Below are positions 21,265 to 31,442 of a DNA stretch of 47,919 nucleotides, piece by piece. The first letter of the stretch is position 1. Each line of letters starts with the position of its first letter. The notes under the pieces are model-generated. The model was not told where the DNA came from and did not search any database. It saw only the letters and a program-made list of their open reading frames with translations. Position numbers and translations under genes: made by a program. The DNA comes from Streptomyces bobili (GTDB taxonomy: Bacteria; Actinomycetota; Actinomycetes; Streptomycetales; Streptomycetaceae), in NCBI RefSeq assembly GCF_002154575.1, contig NZ_MUBA01000001.1, positions 1 to 47,919 on the forward strand, read 5' to 3'.

Positions 21265-21806
21265 GCAGGACTCGACACCGGCTCGGTGCGGGGCGCGCGT
21301 CAGCTTCGGAGCAGCGGCCGGGAAGGTGTCGCCGACTGCACCCGTGTGGATCACGTTACGGCGCCCGGCACCGCGCGGCCGGGAACCTCCGGGATCGGTG
21401 GACAGCCGTGGCGCTGTGGACAACTCGCTCACCCGAAGGGGGAGTTCCGGGGCGGGCGACGGCGCTCCGGTCCGGGGCGCCGAGGTTCTTGCGAGGCGGA
21501 GGCGGAGGCGGACGTGGATGTGGATGTGGATGTGGATGTGCCACGCGGATGCCGCACGCGGATTCGGATGCTGGCCGGGGGGCGACGGACGGGGCGTCAG
21601 CCGCGGCGCGGGGCTGCCGGCCCGGAGCCGTGCCAGTGCGTCACGACGCGGTCGGGCTGAACTGCCGTACGGAGAGGAACCGTCCGCGGGTGGTCGCCCC
21701 TGCCTGCTGGGGCATCAGACCACTCCCGAGCGGCTTCAGCACGGCCTGTCCTTCAGGCACATCACAGCCCCATCGAAACGCCCCTGGGCAGCGAGAGCAC
21801 CGGCCC
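21265..21806. other. Gene-free stretch between amidase and xylR
   Basis: I see no credible gene. It contains the hexamer repeats at 21493-21540. Frames open on the plus strand read as Arg/Gly/Pro-rich low-complexity sequence without a ribosome site. The right end is the 3' flank of xylR. Confidence 0.6.
21493..21540 (+). repeat. Hexamer microsatellites (GAGGCG)3 and (GTGGAT)4
   Basis: Three GAGGCG units (21493-21510) are followed by GAC, then four GTGGAT units (21514-21537) and GTG. Such six-base runs mutate easily in copy number. No gene reads through them. Confidence 0.85.
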
Positions 21807-23015
21807 TCAACCCCGCCCCGCCACCGCCGCCGGGTCGTCCAGCACCGCCCGCACCACGGAGTGCGCCGCGCCGAGCAGCGGACCCTCGGGGCCCAGCCGG
21901 GAGACGGACACCGGGCAGGGCGGTCCGGCCGTGCGGCGGGCGAGTTCGGACTCCAGGGACGGCAGCAGCCACGGAGCTAGTCCGGCGAGCGCACCGCCCA
22001 GCACGACAGCCTCGGGGTCCAGCAGATTGAGCGCTCCGGTCAGGGCGACACCCAGCGCCGTCCCCGCCTCGCGCAGTGCCCGCCGTACTTCCTCGTCGCC
22101 GTCCGCCGCGCGTCGGGCCAGCAGTCCTACGCGGTCCTCGCCCAGTTCCAGGCCGGCCGCGCGCAGCACGGCCTCCTCACCGGCGTACTGCTCAAGACAG
22201 CCCCGGCTGCCGCATCCGCAGTCCGGCCCGTCGGGATGGACCGGCACATGCCCGAGTTCACCGGCGAAACCGCGGGTACCGCGCAGCAGGCTGCCGTCGA
22301 CGACGAGCGCGGCACCGATGCCGATCTCCGCCGACACGTGCAGAAAGTCGCGTGGGGTGTCCGCTCCCAGCCAGAGTTCGGCGAGACCGCCGAAGTTGGC
22401 CTCGTTGTCCACGGTCAACGGGAACTCGCCGGGCAGCAGGGCACCGAGATCGACATCGTGCCAGTCGAGATTCGGGGCGCGTACGACGGTGCGGGCGTCA
22501 CGGCCCACCAGACCAGGTACGGCCACCGCGAGTCCCGCAGGCCACAGCCCCTCGCGCTCCGCGTCGGCCACGACCCGGCGCACCAGGCCGGTGAGTTCGC
22601 GGAGTACCGGTTCGGGGGCACGGCCCCGGTTCGTGCCGTGCCGTACGGCGCGTGCCCGCACCTCGCCGCGCAGATCGACGGCGCAGACGGCGAGGTGGTC
22701 GACGCCGATCTCCGCGCCGATCCCCGCCGGGCCGCGCCCGCTGACCGCGAGCGCCGACCCTGGCCGGCCCACCCTGCCGGGCCGCTCAGGACCCAGTTCC
22801 TCGATCAGGCCGGTGCGTATCAGCTCGTCGACGAGCGTCGAGACCGCCGCACGGGTCAGGCCGATGTGCGAGGCGACCGCTGCCCGTGACAGCGGTCCCT
22901 CGGCGCTGACGGCGTGCATCACCCGGGCGAGGTTGCGGCGGCGCATGCCCTGCTGGGTGTCGGGCAGCGCTCGCCCGGGGCCGGTCGGGCGAGCCTCGTG
23001 CGGCGGTGCGCTCAT
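21807..23015 (-). CDS. xylR: ROK-family xylose repressor
   Basis: 402 aa. The N-terminal winged helix-turn-helix (about residues 35-80, GPLSRAAVASHIGLTRAAVSTLVDELI) is joined to a ROK sugar-sensing domain. It shows the family motifs FAGELGHVPV and the zinc-binding DCGCGSRGCLEQ (Cys-x-Cys-x4-Cys). This is the arrangement of NagC/XylR repressors. It is encoded 14 nt downstream of xylB on the same strand and should bind the inverted repeat between xylB and xylA, leaving when xylose is present. GGAGG sits very close to the ATG, 1-2 nt from it, which is unusual; GAGG further back may serve instead. It is probably autoregulated through the xylB promoter. Confidence 0.9.
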   Translation of the reverse strand: MSAPPHEARPTGPGRALPDTQQGMRRRNLARVMHAVSAEGPLSRAAVASHIGLTRAAVSTLVDELIRTGLIEELGPERPGRVGRPGSALAVSGRGPAGIGAEIGVDHLAVCAVDLRGEVRARAVRHGTNRGRAPEPVLRELTGLVRRVVADAEREGLWPAGLAVAVPGLVGRDARTVVRAPNLDWHDVDLGALLPGEFPLTVDNEANFGGLAELWLGADTPRDFLHVSAEIGIGAALVVDGSLLRGTRGFAGELGHVPVHPDGPDCGCGSRGCLEQYAGEEAVLRAAGLELGEDRVGLLARRAADGDEEVRRALREAGTALGVALTGALNLLDPEAVVLGGALAGLAPWLLPSLESELARRTAGPPCPVSVSRLGPEGPLLGAAHSVVRAVLDDPAAVAGRG

Positions 23016-23029
23016 GCCTCCGTCGATCC

Positions 23030-24475
23030 TCAGTGGGTGTCCGTGCCCCGCTCCAGCAGCGGGGCCGCGTCGGAGAGTACCCCGGCGATCCTGGCCAGGG
23101 CCGCCTCGTCCCGCTCCACGGCGTCGAGCACCGGGCCCCGCGCGGTGTTCCAGCGCCGGGCCACGGCGGCCGGGTCCTCCCCGGTGAGCAGGCCGGCCGC
23201 CTGTGCCGCGGCGCCCAGCGCGACGAGTTCCTTCGCTTCCGGGATCTGCACGGGCCGCCCGGACAGCCGGCGCACCGTCTGCTGCCAGGCCCTGCCGCGG
23301 GCGCCGCCGCCGATCAGCAGGAGAGGGGCCGAGCGGTCCGCGTCCTCGTCCAGGACCAGGTCCAGCGCGCCGAGCAGGGAGTGCACGGCACCGTCGTAGG
23401 CGGCCTGGAGCAGCTGGCCGGCGGTGGTGTCGTGGCGCAGGCCGTGCAGGAGACCGGAGGCGTTCGGCAGGTTCGGGGTGCGCTCGCCGTCCAGGTAGGG
23501 CAGGAGCGTGAGGGCGGTGGTGGGCTCGACGGCCTCACGGTCCAGGCCCAGCAGGGTGGCGATCCGGTCGACGGCGAGGGTGCAGTTCAGCGTGCAGGCC
23601 AGCGGCAGCCAGTCGCCGTGCGCGTCGGCGAAGCCGGCCACCGTGCCCGTCGGGTCGGCCGGGCGGCGCTTCGACACGGCATACACCGTGCCCGAGGTGC
23701 CGAGGCTCAGCACCGGAGTGCCGGGGCGCAGGCCGAGACCGAGCGCCGCCGCGGCGTTGTCGCCGGTGCCCGCGGCGACCAGGGTTCCCTTGGAGAACGG
23801 CAGGTCGTGGCTGTCCCGCACGGTGCCAGCGACCTCGCCGGGCCGCACCACGCGCGGCAGCAGCACCGGATCGAGGCCCACATGGGCCAGGATCTCCGAG
23901 TCGTACGCCTCGGTCCCGGAGGCCCACCAGCCGGTGCCGGAGGCGTCGCCGCGGTCGGTCGTGCCCTCGCCCGTGAGGCGTTCGGTGAGGTAGTCGTGGG
24001 GGAGGCGTACGGCCTTCGTTGCGCGCACGGCCTCGGGCTCGTGCTCGGCGAGCCAGGCCCACTTCGTCACCGTGAAGGACGCGGCCGGCACCAGTCCGGT
24101 GCGCTCCGCCCAGAACTTCGCGCCGCCCAGTTCCTCCGTCAGCCGACGGGCCTGCGGGGCCGAGCGCACGTCGTTCCACAGCAGCGCCGGGCGCACCGGC
24201 TCACCGCGCTCGTCCAGCGTCACGAGCCCGTGCTGCTGCCCGCCGATCGACACCGCCGCCGCTTCGTGCGCGGCGTCACCGCACTGGCGCAGGGCCTCGT
24301 GCAGGGCGTCCCACCACTGGCGCGGGTCGCTCTCCCGGCCGGCGCCGGAGGACACCGTGTGCGGCGCCTGGCCGCTCGCGACGACCTGACCGGTGGCCGC
24401 GTCGACCACCAGCACCTTGGTGGACTGGGTGGACGTGTCCACGCCGACGACGAGCGGTCCCTCGGCTGCTGACAT
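23030..24475 (-). CDS. xylB: Xylulokinase
   Basis: 481 aa of the FGGY carbohydrate-kinase family. It phosphorylates D-xylulose with ATP to give xylulose 5-phosphate for the pentose-phosphate pathway. The N-terminal phosphate-1 region is VVGVDTSTQSTKVLVVD, with the sugar-site motif SIGGQQHGLV. The C-terminal domain carries LSLGTSGTVYAV, YLDGERTPNLPNASG and LLIGGGARGRAW. The length is normal for XylB. ATG at 24475 has GGGAGA 6-7 nt upstream. It is divergent from xylA and shares the operator region with it. Confidence 0.95.
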   Translation of the reverse strand: MSAAEGPLVVGVDTSTQSTKVLVVDAATGQVVASGQAPHTVSSGAGRESDPRQWWDALHEALRQCGDAAHEAAAVSIGGQQHGLVTLDERGEPVRPALLWNDVRSAPQARRLTEELGGAKFWAERTGLVPAASFTVTKWAWLAEHEPEAVRATKAVRLPHDYLTERLTGEGTTDRGDASGTGWWASGTEAYDSEILAHVGLDPVLLPRVVRPGEVAGTVRDSHDLPFSKGTLVAAGTGDNAAAALGLGLRPGTPVLSLGTSGTVYAVSKRRPADPTGTVAGFADAHGDWLPLACTLNCTLAVDRIATLLGLDREAVEPTTALTLLPYLDGERTPNLPNASGLLHGLRHDTTAGQLLQAAYDGAVHSLLGALDLVLDEDADRSAPLLLIGGGARGRAWQQTVRRLSGRPVQIPEAKELVALGAAAQAAGLLTGEDPAAVARRWNTARGPVLDAVERDEAALARIAGVLSDAAPLLERGTDTH

Positions 24476-24538
24476 CGGGATCTCCCTAACTTTTTCCGCG
24501 GCTCTGCGGGATCTGACTTCCCAGAGATGCCTCCGCAT

Positions 24539-25758
<1,220 letters not shown>

Positions 25759-25760
25759 CG

Positions 25761-25798
25761 GCACGCGCGCGTGGGTGCCCCCGGCGCCCGCGCGCGCC
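25761..25798 (+). terminator. GC-rich imperfect hairpin after xylA
   Basis: GGCACGCGCGCGTGGGTGCC can pair with the following GGCGCCCGCGCGCGCC across a short C-rich loop, 2-3 nt after the xylA stop. The left arm contains the palindrome ACGCGCGCGT found repeatedly to the right. Confidence 0.5.
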
Positions 25799-26033
25799 GT
25801 TCGTCGCGCGCACGCGTGTGTGCGGCGAACGCCCATACCCGCCCCCCGATCCCCTGCGGCTTCGGCCTGCAAGCGCGCTCGCGCCCGTGCGTGCGTGCGC
25901 GAGACGAGCACACCCGCGGCTGCCGGCGGCCTCCGTGCGGAGTACGCCGGAATCATGGCGTCCATGGCATGCGCCGGTATCAACTTCGGTGCGGGGGTCG
26001 CGCTTCGGCCGGTCCGGCGCGAGGCTGGACGCC

Positions 26034-26507
26034 ATGGCCATGCCGCCCGTACCGCCCAAGCCGCCCGGCCCGCCGGGTGACACGCCGCCTCCGGGCGGTT
26101 TCGGACCGCCCACGCCGGATTTCGGCCCAGGAGGCGGTGACCGGCCGCCGTCCGGGCCGCCCCCCGGGCCGTCCGGACCTTCCGACGGCCCCAGGCGGCG
26201 CAGGAGTCTTCTCTTCGCCGTGCTGGCGCTGCTGGCCGCCGCCGCGGTCGTGTTCGCCGTCGTGCTGGTGGCCTCCGGGAACGACGATTCCCCGGACGGC
26301 GACCCACCGCCGGGGAAGGGATCCTCGCCCGCCCCCTCGCTGAGCCTCCCGAGCGAGCTTCCCAGCGGGTTCCCGACCGAGCTGCCCACCCAGTTGCCCA
26401 GCGAACTGCCGTCCCAGTTCCCCAGTGACCTGCCGAGTGACCTGCCGACCGCGCTGCCGAGCGACCTCGAGTCGCTCCTGCCGTCCTTGGGGGAACTGCT
26501 GCCGTGA
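26034..26507 (+). CDS. Proline-rich single-pass membrane protein with LPSE/D repeats
   Basis: 157 aa. Residues 1-60 are Pro/Gly-rich (MAMPPVPPKPPGPPG...) and end in a basic patch (GPRRRRS). One membrane helix (about 61-82, LLFAVLALLAAAAVVFAVVLV) follows. The outside part is a run of four-residue units (PSELPSGFPTELPTQLPSELP, continuing to PSDLESLLPSL) that may form an extended spacer or wall-spanning rod. The topology is probably inside to outside because of the basic patch. No known family. Coding bias is kept, and GAGG precedes the first of two ATGs. It sits between xylA and a hairpin. Confidence 0.65.
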   Translation: MAMPPVPPKPPGPPGDTPPPGGFGPPTPDFGPGGGDRPPSGPPPGPSGPSDGPRRRRSLLFAVLALLAAAAVVFAVVLVASGNDDSPDGDPPPGKGSSPAPSLSLPSELPSGFPTELPTQLPSELPSQFPSDLPSDLPTALPSDLESLLPSLGELLP

Positions 26508-26517
26508 CCGCGCCGCC

Positions 26518-26551
26518 GTGCGGCACACGCGCGTGATGTCGTGTGCCGCAC
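26518..26551. terminator. Hairpin with repeated CACGCGCGTGATGTCGT units
   Basis: GTGCGGCACAC (26518-26528) pairs perfectly with GTGTGCCGCAC (26541-26551) over a 12-nt loop. The loop sequence GCGCGTGATGTCGT is repeated after the stem, and GTGCCG/CGGCAC inversions continue to about 26595. It lies between the proline-rich gene and the SWIM gene, which converge. Confidence 0.65.
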
Positions 26552-26781
26552 GCGCGTGATGTCGTCTGCGGCACGTGTGTGTGCCGTGCGGCACGCACAC
26601 GCGTCCCGCACGGCATGGCTCATCGGCCGGGTGTCAGAGGCCCTTCGGCAGGCGCACGTACGTCACCTTCGTCTCGATGGGGTCGATTCACCCGCCGAAC
26701 GCCGTGCGACGCCCCGGTGAACGCGTGGCGTCGGCCTACCGTCGGACCGGTCCGCGCGCCTTCACCGGAGCGGTTCCCCCT

Positions 26782-28104
26782 TCAGGAAAGCGCTTCCTCC
26801 GCTCCCTCCGGTTCCACCGCCTCCTCGGATCCCACGGCGGCCAGGGCGGTCGCCGGATCCTGGGCCGCGTCCCCGGCCGGCACCCAGCGCCCGCGCTCTT
26901 TGCGGTACGGCCACCAGCGGCCGTCCCGCCCGAGGCGTAGCTGGCCGGCCGGCCCGGCAACGGTCCACCGGTTGCCCCGCACCCGCAGCACCGGCCGCTC
27001 GTCCTCCTCCCAGGCCGTGTCCAGGGCGGCACGCGCGCGTGCGAGTGCCTCGCCTTCGACGGCCCACTCCTCCTCGAGCACCGCCAGGGCGGCCACGCCC
27101 CCGGTACGCCAGGCCCGGACGGCCAGCGCCAGTTGCTCCCGGCTGCGCCCCGTACCGGCGGCCAGCCGGTCCAGCACGGACCGCGTCGAGTCGGTGTCTC
27201 CTTCTCCGTCTCCGGCAAGGCCCGCTGCCAGCCGCGCCGCATCCTCACCGACCGTCAGAGCCCACGCCGGACGCCGCCGTTCCGCCCCGCCGCGCACCGC
27301 CTCCGCGAGCAGGGCGTGGGCCTGCGCCGCCGTTCGGGCGGCCAGTGCTTCCAAGGCTGCCGGTTCGACGTCGCCGGGAGGCGGAGCCTCGGTGTCCAAC
27401 GCGGGCGGAACACCGGGCTGTTCGGGCAGTTCCGGCACGGCGGGCAGCGCAGGCAGGACATGCCCCGCGAGATACGCCTCCACCGCATCCACACCCTCCT
27501 GCGGCGCGGGTTCGGGCTCCGTCGGCACCGCTGTGCTGCGGGCCTGGAGATCGGCGAGGAGGGCCTGTTCGGCGCGTCCGCGCAGGAGCAGCAGGACGAA
27601 CGGGTCCTGGTCGAGCAACCGTGCCACCTGGTAGCACAGGGCCGCCGTATGACCACAGTGGTCCCAGGCGTCGCAGCCGCACTCCGCCTCCAGGTCGCCC
27701 AGCCCCGGCAGCAGCTCGATGCCCGCGGTCTCCACGTCCTCGACCAGATGCGGCGGCATCTCACGGTCGAGCAACGCGGCGACATGTCCGGCCCGTTCCA
27801 CGGTCAGGTCCAGGAACCGGTCCCATTGGGCGTCCGTCAGGACGTCGAGCAGCACGTCGGCCCTGTACCCCGTGCCGTCACGGTCCTGGACGACAGCCGT
27901 GATCCGTCCGGGCCGCACCGACACCGCGCCCACCGCTCCCGCGCGCGCGAGCCTGCGGCCCGTCCGCACCTGCTCTCCGTCCAGCGCCCCGCCCTCCAGG
28001 GCCGCCAGCCACGCCCGGCCCCACCAGGACTGGGCGAACCCCCTGCCGTGTGCGGGGGGCAGTGCCTCGAAAGTACGTTCCCGCTCGCTGTCGTACGCGT
28101 TCAT
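26782..28104 (-). CDS. SWIM zinc-finger protein
   Basis: 440 aa. The SWIM motif is visible as CGCDAWDHCGHTAALCY (Cys-x-Cys...Cys-x-His) near residue 147. The N-terminus FAQSWWGRAWLAALE is typical of bacterial SWIM proteins coded beside SNF2 helicases. The rest is Ala/Glu-rich and helical, with a small strand-rich domain (VLRVRGNRWTVAGPAGQLRLGRDGRWWPY) near the C-terminus. SWIM domains bind DNA or protein. The start overlaps the stop of the SNF2 gene by 4 nt (ATGA), so the two products are made together and probably act as a complex in DNA transactions; the pathway is not known. Confidence 0.88.
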   Translation of the reverse strand: MNAYDSERERTFEALPPAHGRGFAQSWWGRAWLAALEGGALDGEQVRTGRRLARAGAVGAVSVRPGRITAVVQDRDGTGYRADVLLDVLTDAQWDRFLDLTVERAGHVAALLDREMPPHLVEDVETAGIELLPGLGDLEAECGCDAWDHCGHTAALCYQVARLLDQDPFVLLLLRGRAEQALLADLQARSTAVPTEPEPAPQEGVDAVEAYLAGHVLPALPAVPELPEQPGVPPALDTEAPPPGDVEPAALEALAARTAAQAHALLAEAVRGGAERRRPAWALTVGEDAARLAAGLAGDGEGDTDSTRSVLDRLAAGTGRSREQLALAVRAWRTGGVAALAVLEEEWAVEGEALARARAALDTAWEEDERPVLRVRGNRWTVAGPAGQLRLGRDGRWWPYRKERGRWVPAGDAAQDPATALAAVGSEEAVEPEGAEEALS

Positions 28105-30968
28105 CGTGTGCCCCCTCGCAGTTCCACCAGCTCGGCCAGTTCGGCGTCCGACAGCTCCGTGAACCCCGCCTCGCCGGAGCCGAGCACGGCGTCGGCGAGA
28201 CGCTGTTTGCGGCGGAGCATGTCGGCGATGCGGTCCTCGATCGTGCCCTCCGCGATCAACCGGTGCACCTGCACCGGCCGGGTCTGCCCGATGCGGTAGG
28301 CGCGGTCGGTGGCCTGCGCCTCGACGGCCGGGTTCCACCAGCGGTCGTAGTGCACCACGTGCTCCGCACGCGTGAGGTTGAGCCCGGTACCGGCCGCCTT
28401 GAGCGACAGCAGGAACACGGGGACCTCGCCGTCCTGGAAGCGCGCCACCATCGCCTCGCGCGCGGCGACGGGCGTGCCACCGTGCAGGAACTGGGTCGGT
28501 ACGCCCCGCGCGGCCAGGTGACGTTCGAGGACCCGCGCCATGCCGACGTACTGCGTGAACACCAGGACGCCTGCCCCCTCGGCGAGGATCGTGTCGAGCA
28601 GTTCGTCCAGCAGTTCCAGCTTTCCGGAGCGTCCGGCGGTCCTCGGCCTGTCCTCCTTGAGGTATTGCGCCGGGTGGTTGCAGATCTGTTTGAGGCCGGT
28701 CAGGAGTTTCACGACCAGCCCACGCCGTGCCATGTCGTCGGCCTCGGCGATCGCCGTGAGCGTCTCCCGCACCACGGCCTCGTACAGACCCGTCTGCTCC
28801 TTGGTGAGGAACACCGGGCGATCGGTCTCGGTCTTGGGCGGCAGCTCGGGCGCGATGCCCGGGTCCGACTTGCGGCGGCGCAGCAGGAACGGGCTGACGA
28901 GCCGGGCGAGCCGCTCCGCCGCGGCCGGGTCACCGCCCGCCTCCACGGCTCGGGCGTACCGCGTGCGGAATGTGCCGAGCCGACCCAGCAGTCCGGGGGT
29001 CGTCCAGTCAAGGATCGCCCACAGCTCCGACAGGTTGTTCTCGACCGGCGTGCCCGTGAGCGCCACGCGCGCGCGTGCCCCGATGCTGCGCAACGCCCGC
29101 GCGGTCTCCGAGTAAGGGTTCTTCACATGCTGCGCCTCGTCGGCGACCACCAGGCCCCAGGGCACCTCGCCGAGCCGGCCCGCGTCCAGGCGCAGCGTTC
29201 CGTACGTGGTGAGGACGAACTCCGCGTCGGCCAGGTCCGCCAGATCGCGCCGGGGCCCGTGGAAGCGGCGTACCGGTGTGCCGGGGGCGAATCTCTCGAT
29301 CTCCCGTTGCCAGTTGCCCATCAGGGAGGTCGGGCAGACCACCAGGGTCGGCCCGGCGGCGGAAGGGTCCGTCCGGCGGTGCAGATGGAGGGCGATGAGC
29401 GTGATGGTCTTGCCGAGCCCCATGTCGTCGGCCAGGCAGCAGCCGAGCCCGAGGGACGTGTTCCTGGCCAGCCAGCCGAGGCCGCGTCGCTGATAGTCGC
29501 GCAGCGTCGCATCGAGTGCGGCGGGCTGCGCCACCGGCTCCTGGTCGTCCGGGCGCGTCAGCCGCTCCCGCAGGGCCGCCAGCCATCCGGTGGGCTGGAC
29601 CTCGACCCGACGGCCGTCGACCTCCGTGGAGCCCGTCAGAGCCGCACCCAGTGCGTCGATCGGTGACACCTTGCGGTCCTGCCGGTCCCGCGCGCGTCGC
29701 AACTCCCGGGGGTCGATCAGCACCCACTGGTCGCGCAGCCGGACCAGCGGCCGGTTCGCCTCCGCGAGGCGGTCCAGTTCCTCGCGCGTGAGGCTCTGGC
29801 CGCCGAGCGCGAACGACCAGCTGAAGCTGAGCAGCGCGTCCGCGGACAGGAACGACGGCGCGTCCGAGCCGGACCTGTCCGGTCCGGGGACGTCGTCCGG
29901 TGGGCCCACCACCGCGCGGGCGGTGAGCGTGCGGGCCAGCTCCCGGGGCCAGTGCACCTGTACGCCCGCCGCGGCGAGCGCCCGCGAGCCCTCGCCCAGG
30001 AGGTCGGCGACCTCCTCGTCGAGCAGATCGACGGCGTCCGGGACGGCCGCCGACAGCAGGGGCGTGAGCGCCGGCCACGCGCGGGCGGCGCGGCGCAGGG
30101 CGAGGAGGGCGTCCATCCGCGCGCGTGGGCCGAGGGCCTGGTGGCCGGCGCCGGCGTTTTGCCAGATCTCGGCGGCGTCCGCGACGAGCGAGGGATCGCT
30201 CACGCTGTGCACCTGGGGCACGGCGCGGAAGGCCGCCACCGCTTCGGGGGCCGCGGGGGAGAGGCCCGAGACCTCGATCCGCAGCGAGACACGCACTCCC
30301 GCGTCGTGGCCGGCAGCCACATCGGCGGCCCAGGACCGCAGTTGCGGCACGTGCAGCGGCTGTGATGCCGCATAGGCCGGACCGCCCGTCACCAGCGGAG
30401 CCGCGGGGGAGCGGGGGAGGGTGTCGGCGACCGCGTCCAGGAAAGCCCGCAGCAGGCGCTCCTGATCGGGAAGTCGCAGGGGCGGGGCACCGGTCAGGGG
30501 CACGGCGTGCGCCTCGGGAGGCATTGCGGCGGCCAGCCTGCGGATCCCCTCGACGTCGTCGGGCCCCAAGGGGCCCACACGCCAGGCGTCGTGATCGTCC
30601 GGAGAGAGGCCCGGCAGCAGCAGTCCACGCGCGGTGAACTCCAGGGCGGCCAGCGCCGCCGCAGCCCAGAACGAGGCCGCGCGGTGTGCGTCGGGGACGG
30701 CATGCGCGCGCGTGAGGACGTCCAGGGCCTCGTGCACCGGCAGGAGTACGGCGGACACGCGGACGAGTTCCACGCCCGCGCTGGTGGGCCGGACGACGGA
30801 CAGGTCCTCCACCGAGCCGGACCCCGACGCAGGCACGGGTGCTGTGGCCCCGTCGGGACGCCAGAAGGCGACGCGGCCCGTGCGCGCGGGGACCCCGGGC
30901 ACGAACACGGCAGGGCAACGAGCCAGTTCCACGATCTCGGACGGTGTTTCCGCGGAAACCCACTGCAC
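28101..30968 (-). CDS. SNF2-family DNA-dependent ATPase/helicase
   Basis: 955 aa. The N-terminal ~450 residues are a bacterial SNF2-associated region. The ATPase core follows, with Walker A DDMGLGKT near 515, motif II VADEAQHVKN near 608 and LTGTPVENN as motif III. The helicase C domain has VLVFTQYVGM, the long LSLKAAGTGLNLTRAEHVVHYDRWWNPAVE block and the arginine-finger region QATDRAYRIGQ. SNF2 enzymes move along duplex DNA or displace proteins from it. The start is GTG with GAGGAG about 11 nt upstream. It is followed by the overlapping SWIM gene. Confidence 0.93.
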   Translation of the reverse strand: MQWVSAETPSEIVELARCPAVFVPGVPARTGRVAFWRPDGATAPVPASGSGSVEDLSVVRPTSAGVELVRVSAVLLPVHEALDVLTRAHAVPDAHRAASFWAAAALAALEFTARGLLLPGLSPDDHDAWRVGPLGPDDVEGIRRLAAAMPPEAHAVPLTGAPPLRLPDQERLLRAFLDAVADTLPRSPAAPLVTGGPAYAASQPLHVPQLRSWAADVAAGHDAGVRVSLRIEVSGLSPAAPEAVAAFRAVPQVHSVSDPSLVADAAEIWQNAGAGHQALGPRARMDALLALRRAARAWPALTPLLSAAVPDAVDLLDEEVADLLGEGSRALAAAGVQVHWPRELARTLTARAVVGPPDDVPGPDRSGSDAPSFLSADALLSFSWSFALGGQSLTREELDRLAEANRPLVRLRDQWVLIDPRELRRARDRQDRKVSPIDALGAALTGSTEVDGRRVEVQPTGWLAALRERLTRPDDQEPVAQPAALDATLRDYQRRGLGWLARNTSLGLGCCLADDMGLGKTITLIALHLHRRTDPSAAGPTLVVCPTSLMGNWQREIERFAPGTPVRRFHGPRRDLADLADAEFVLTTYGTLRLDAGRLGEVPWGLVVADEAQHVKNPYSETARALRSIGARARVALTGTPVENNLSELWAILDWTTPGLLGRLGTFRTRYARAVEAGGDPAAAERLARLVSPFLLRRRKSDPGIAPELPPKTETDRPVFLTKEQTGLYEAVVRETLTAIAEADDMARRGLVVKLLTGLKQICNHPAQYLKEDRPRTAGRSGKLELLDELLDTILAEGAGVLVFTQYVGMARVLERHLAARGVPTQFLHGGTPVAAREAMVARFQDGEVPVFLLSLKAAGTGLNLTRAEHVVHYDRWWNPAVEAQATDRAYRIGQTRPVQVHRLIAEGTIEDRIADMLRRKQRLADAVLGSGEAGFTELSDAELAELVELRGGTR

Positions 30969-31088
30969 GGAGATGCGTACTCCTCAAGTTTGACTACCAA
31001 CGGTGTCGGCCGCCGAGGATACAGCATGTTTCCGCCGAACGCGCACTCTTTCCGGAAGTGCTCCAGGAAATACGCGGTTGAAGCCCTC

Positions 31089-31130
31089 TCAGGGACACCT
31101 CAGGGGTGTACGTCAGGGGCGTCTCAGGGG
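31089..31130 (+). promoter_or_regulatory. Four phased TCAGGG direct repeats
   Basis: TCAGGG starts at 31089, 31100, 31113 and 31124, spacings of 11, 13 and 11 bp. This is the layout of OmpR/PhoB-type response-regulator sites. They lie about 80-120 nt upstream of the small membrane-protein gene, and also behind the SNF2 gene on the other strand. Confidence 0.5.
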
Positions 31131-31206
31131 TGATGCTGGAACCGCGCGCCGCGCAGAGCCGTTTTCAGACCAGGGAGCGGCAGTGGCCGCGGAGGAGGCG
31201 ACGCAC

Positions 31207-31389
31207 ATGTCCAAGAACGCGAAGATCGCGGCGGGAGGAGTGGCCGTTGGGCTCCTGCTGCTGATCTGGCTGCCCTGGTGGGCGGCCCTGCTGATCGTGG
31301 TGGGAGTTCCGGCGGCGGCGTACCTGATGTTGGATCCGTCGCAGCGGCGCAGACTGCGCCGTGTCACACGCAAGGAGCTCGGTCGCTGA
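31207..31389 (+). CDS. Small membrane protein (60 aa)
   Basis: MSKNAKIAAGG is followed by one long or two short hydrophobic helices (VAVGLLLLIWLPWWAALLIVVG and VPAAAYLML). A strongly basic tail ends the protein (DPSQRRRLRRVTRKELGR). GGAGGAGG lies 9 nt before the ATG, which favours this start over the longer open frame. No family recognised. The basic tail should be cytoplasmic. The TCAGGG repeats upstream suggest stress or signal control, and a strong terminator follows directly. Confidence 0.8.
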   Translation: MSKNAKIAAGGVAVGLLLLIWLPWWAALLIVVGVPAAAYLMLDPSQRRRLRRVTRKELGR

Positions 31390-31392
31390 GGC

Positions 31393-31419
31393 GCGGGGGG
31401 CCGCGCCGCGGCCCCCCGC
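31393..31419. terminator. 12-bp GC hairpin terminator
   Basis: GCGGGGGGCCGC (31393-31404) pairs with GCGGCCCCCCGC (31408-31419) over a 3-nt loop, 3 nt after the small gene's stop. It also ends the converging gene. Confidence 0.85.
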
Positions 31420-31442
31420 CGCCGGGCGTGCCACCGTCCGGC

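Noticed and set aside
26518..26600. CRISPR array
   Set aside because: The CACGCGCGTGATGTCGT repeats are too few and too close, with no spacers of constant length; they form hairpins.
28101..28104. Frameshift joining the SNF2 and SWIM genes
   Set aside because: The ATGA overlap with two complete domains is ordinary translational coupling, not a split gene.
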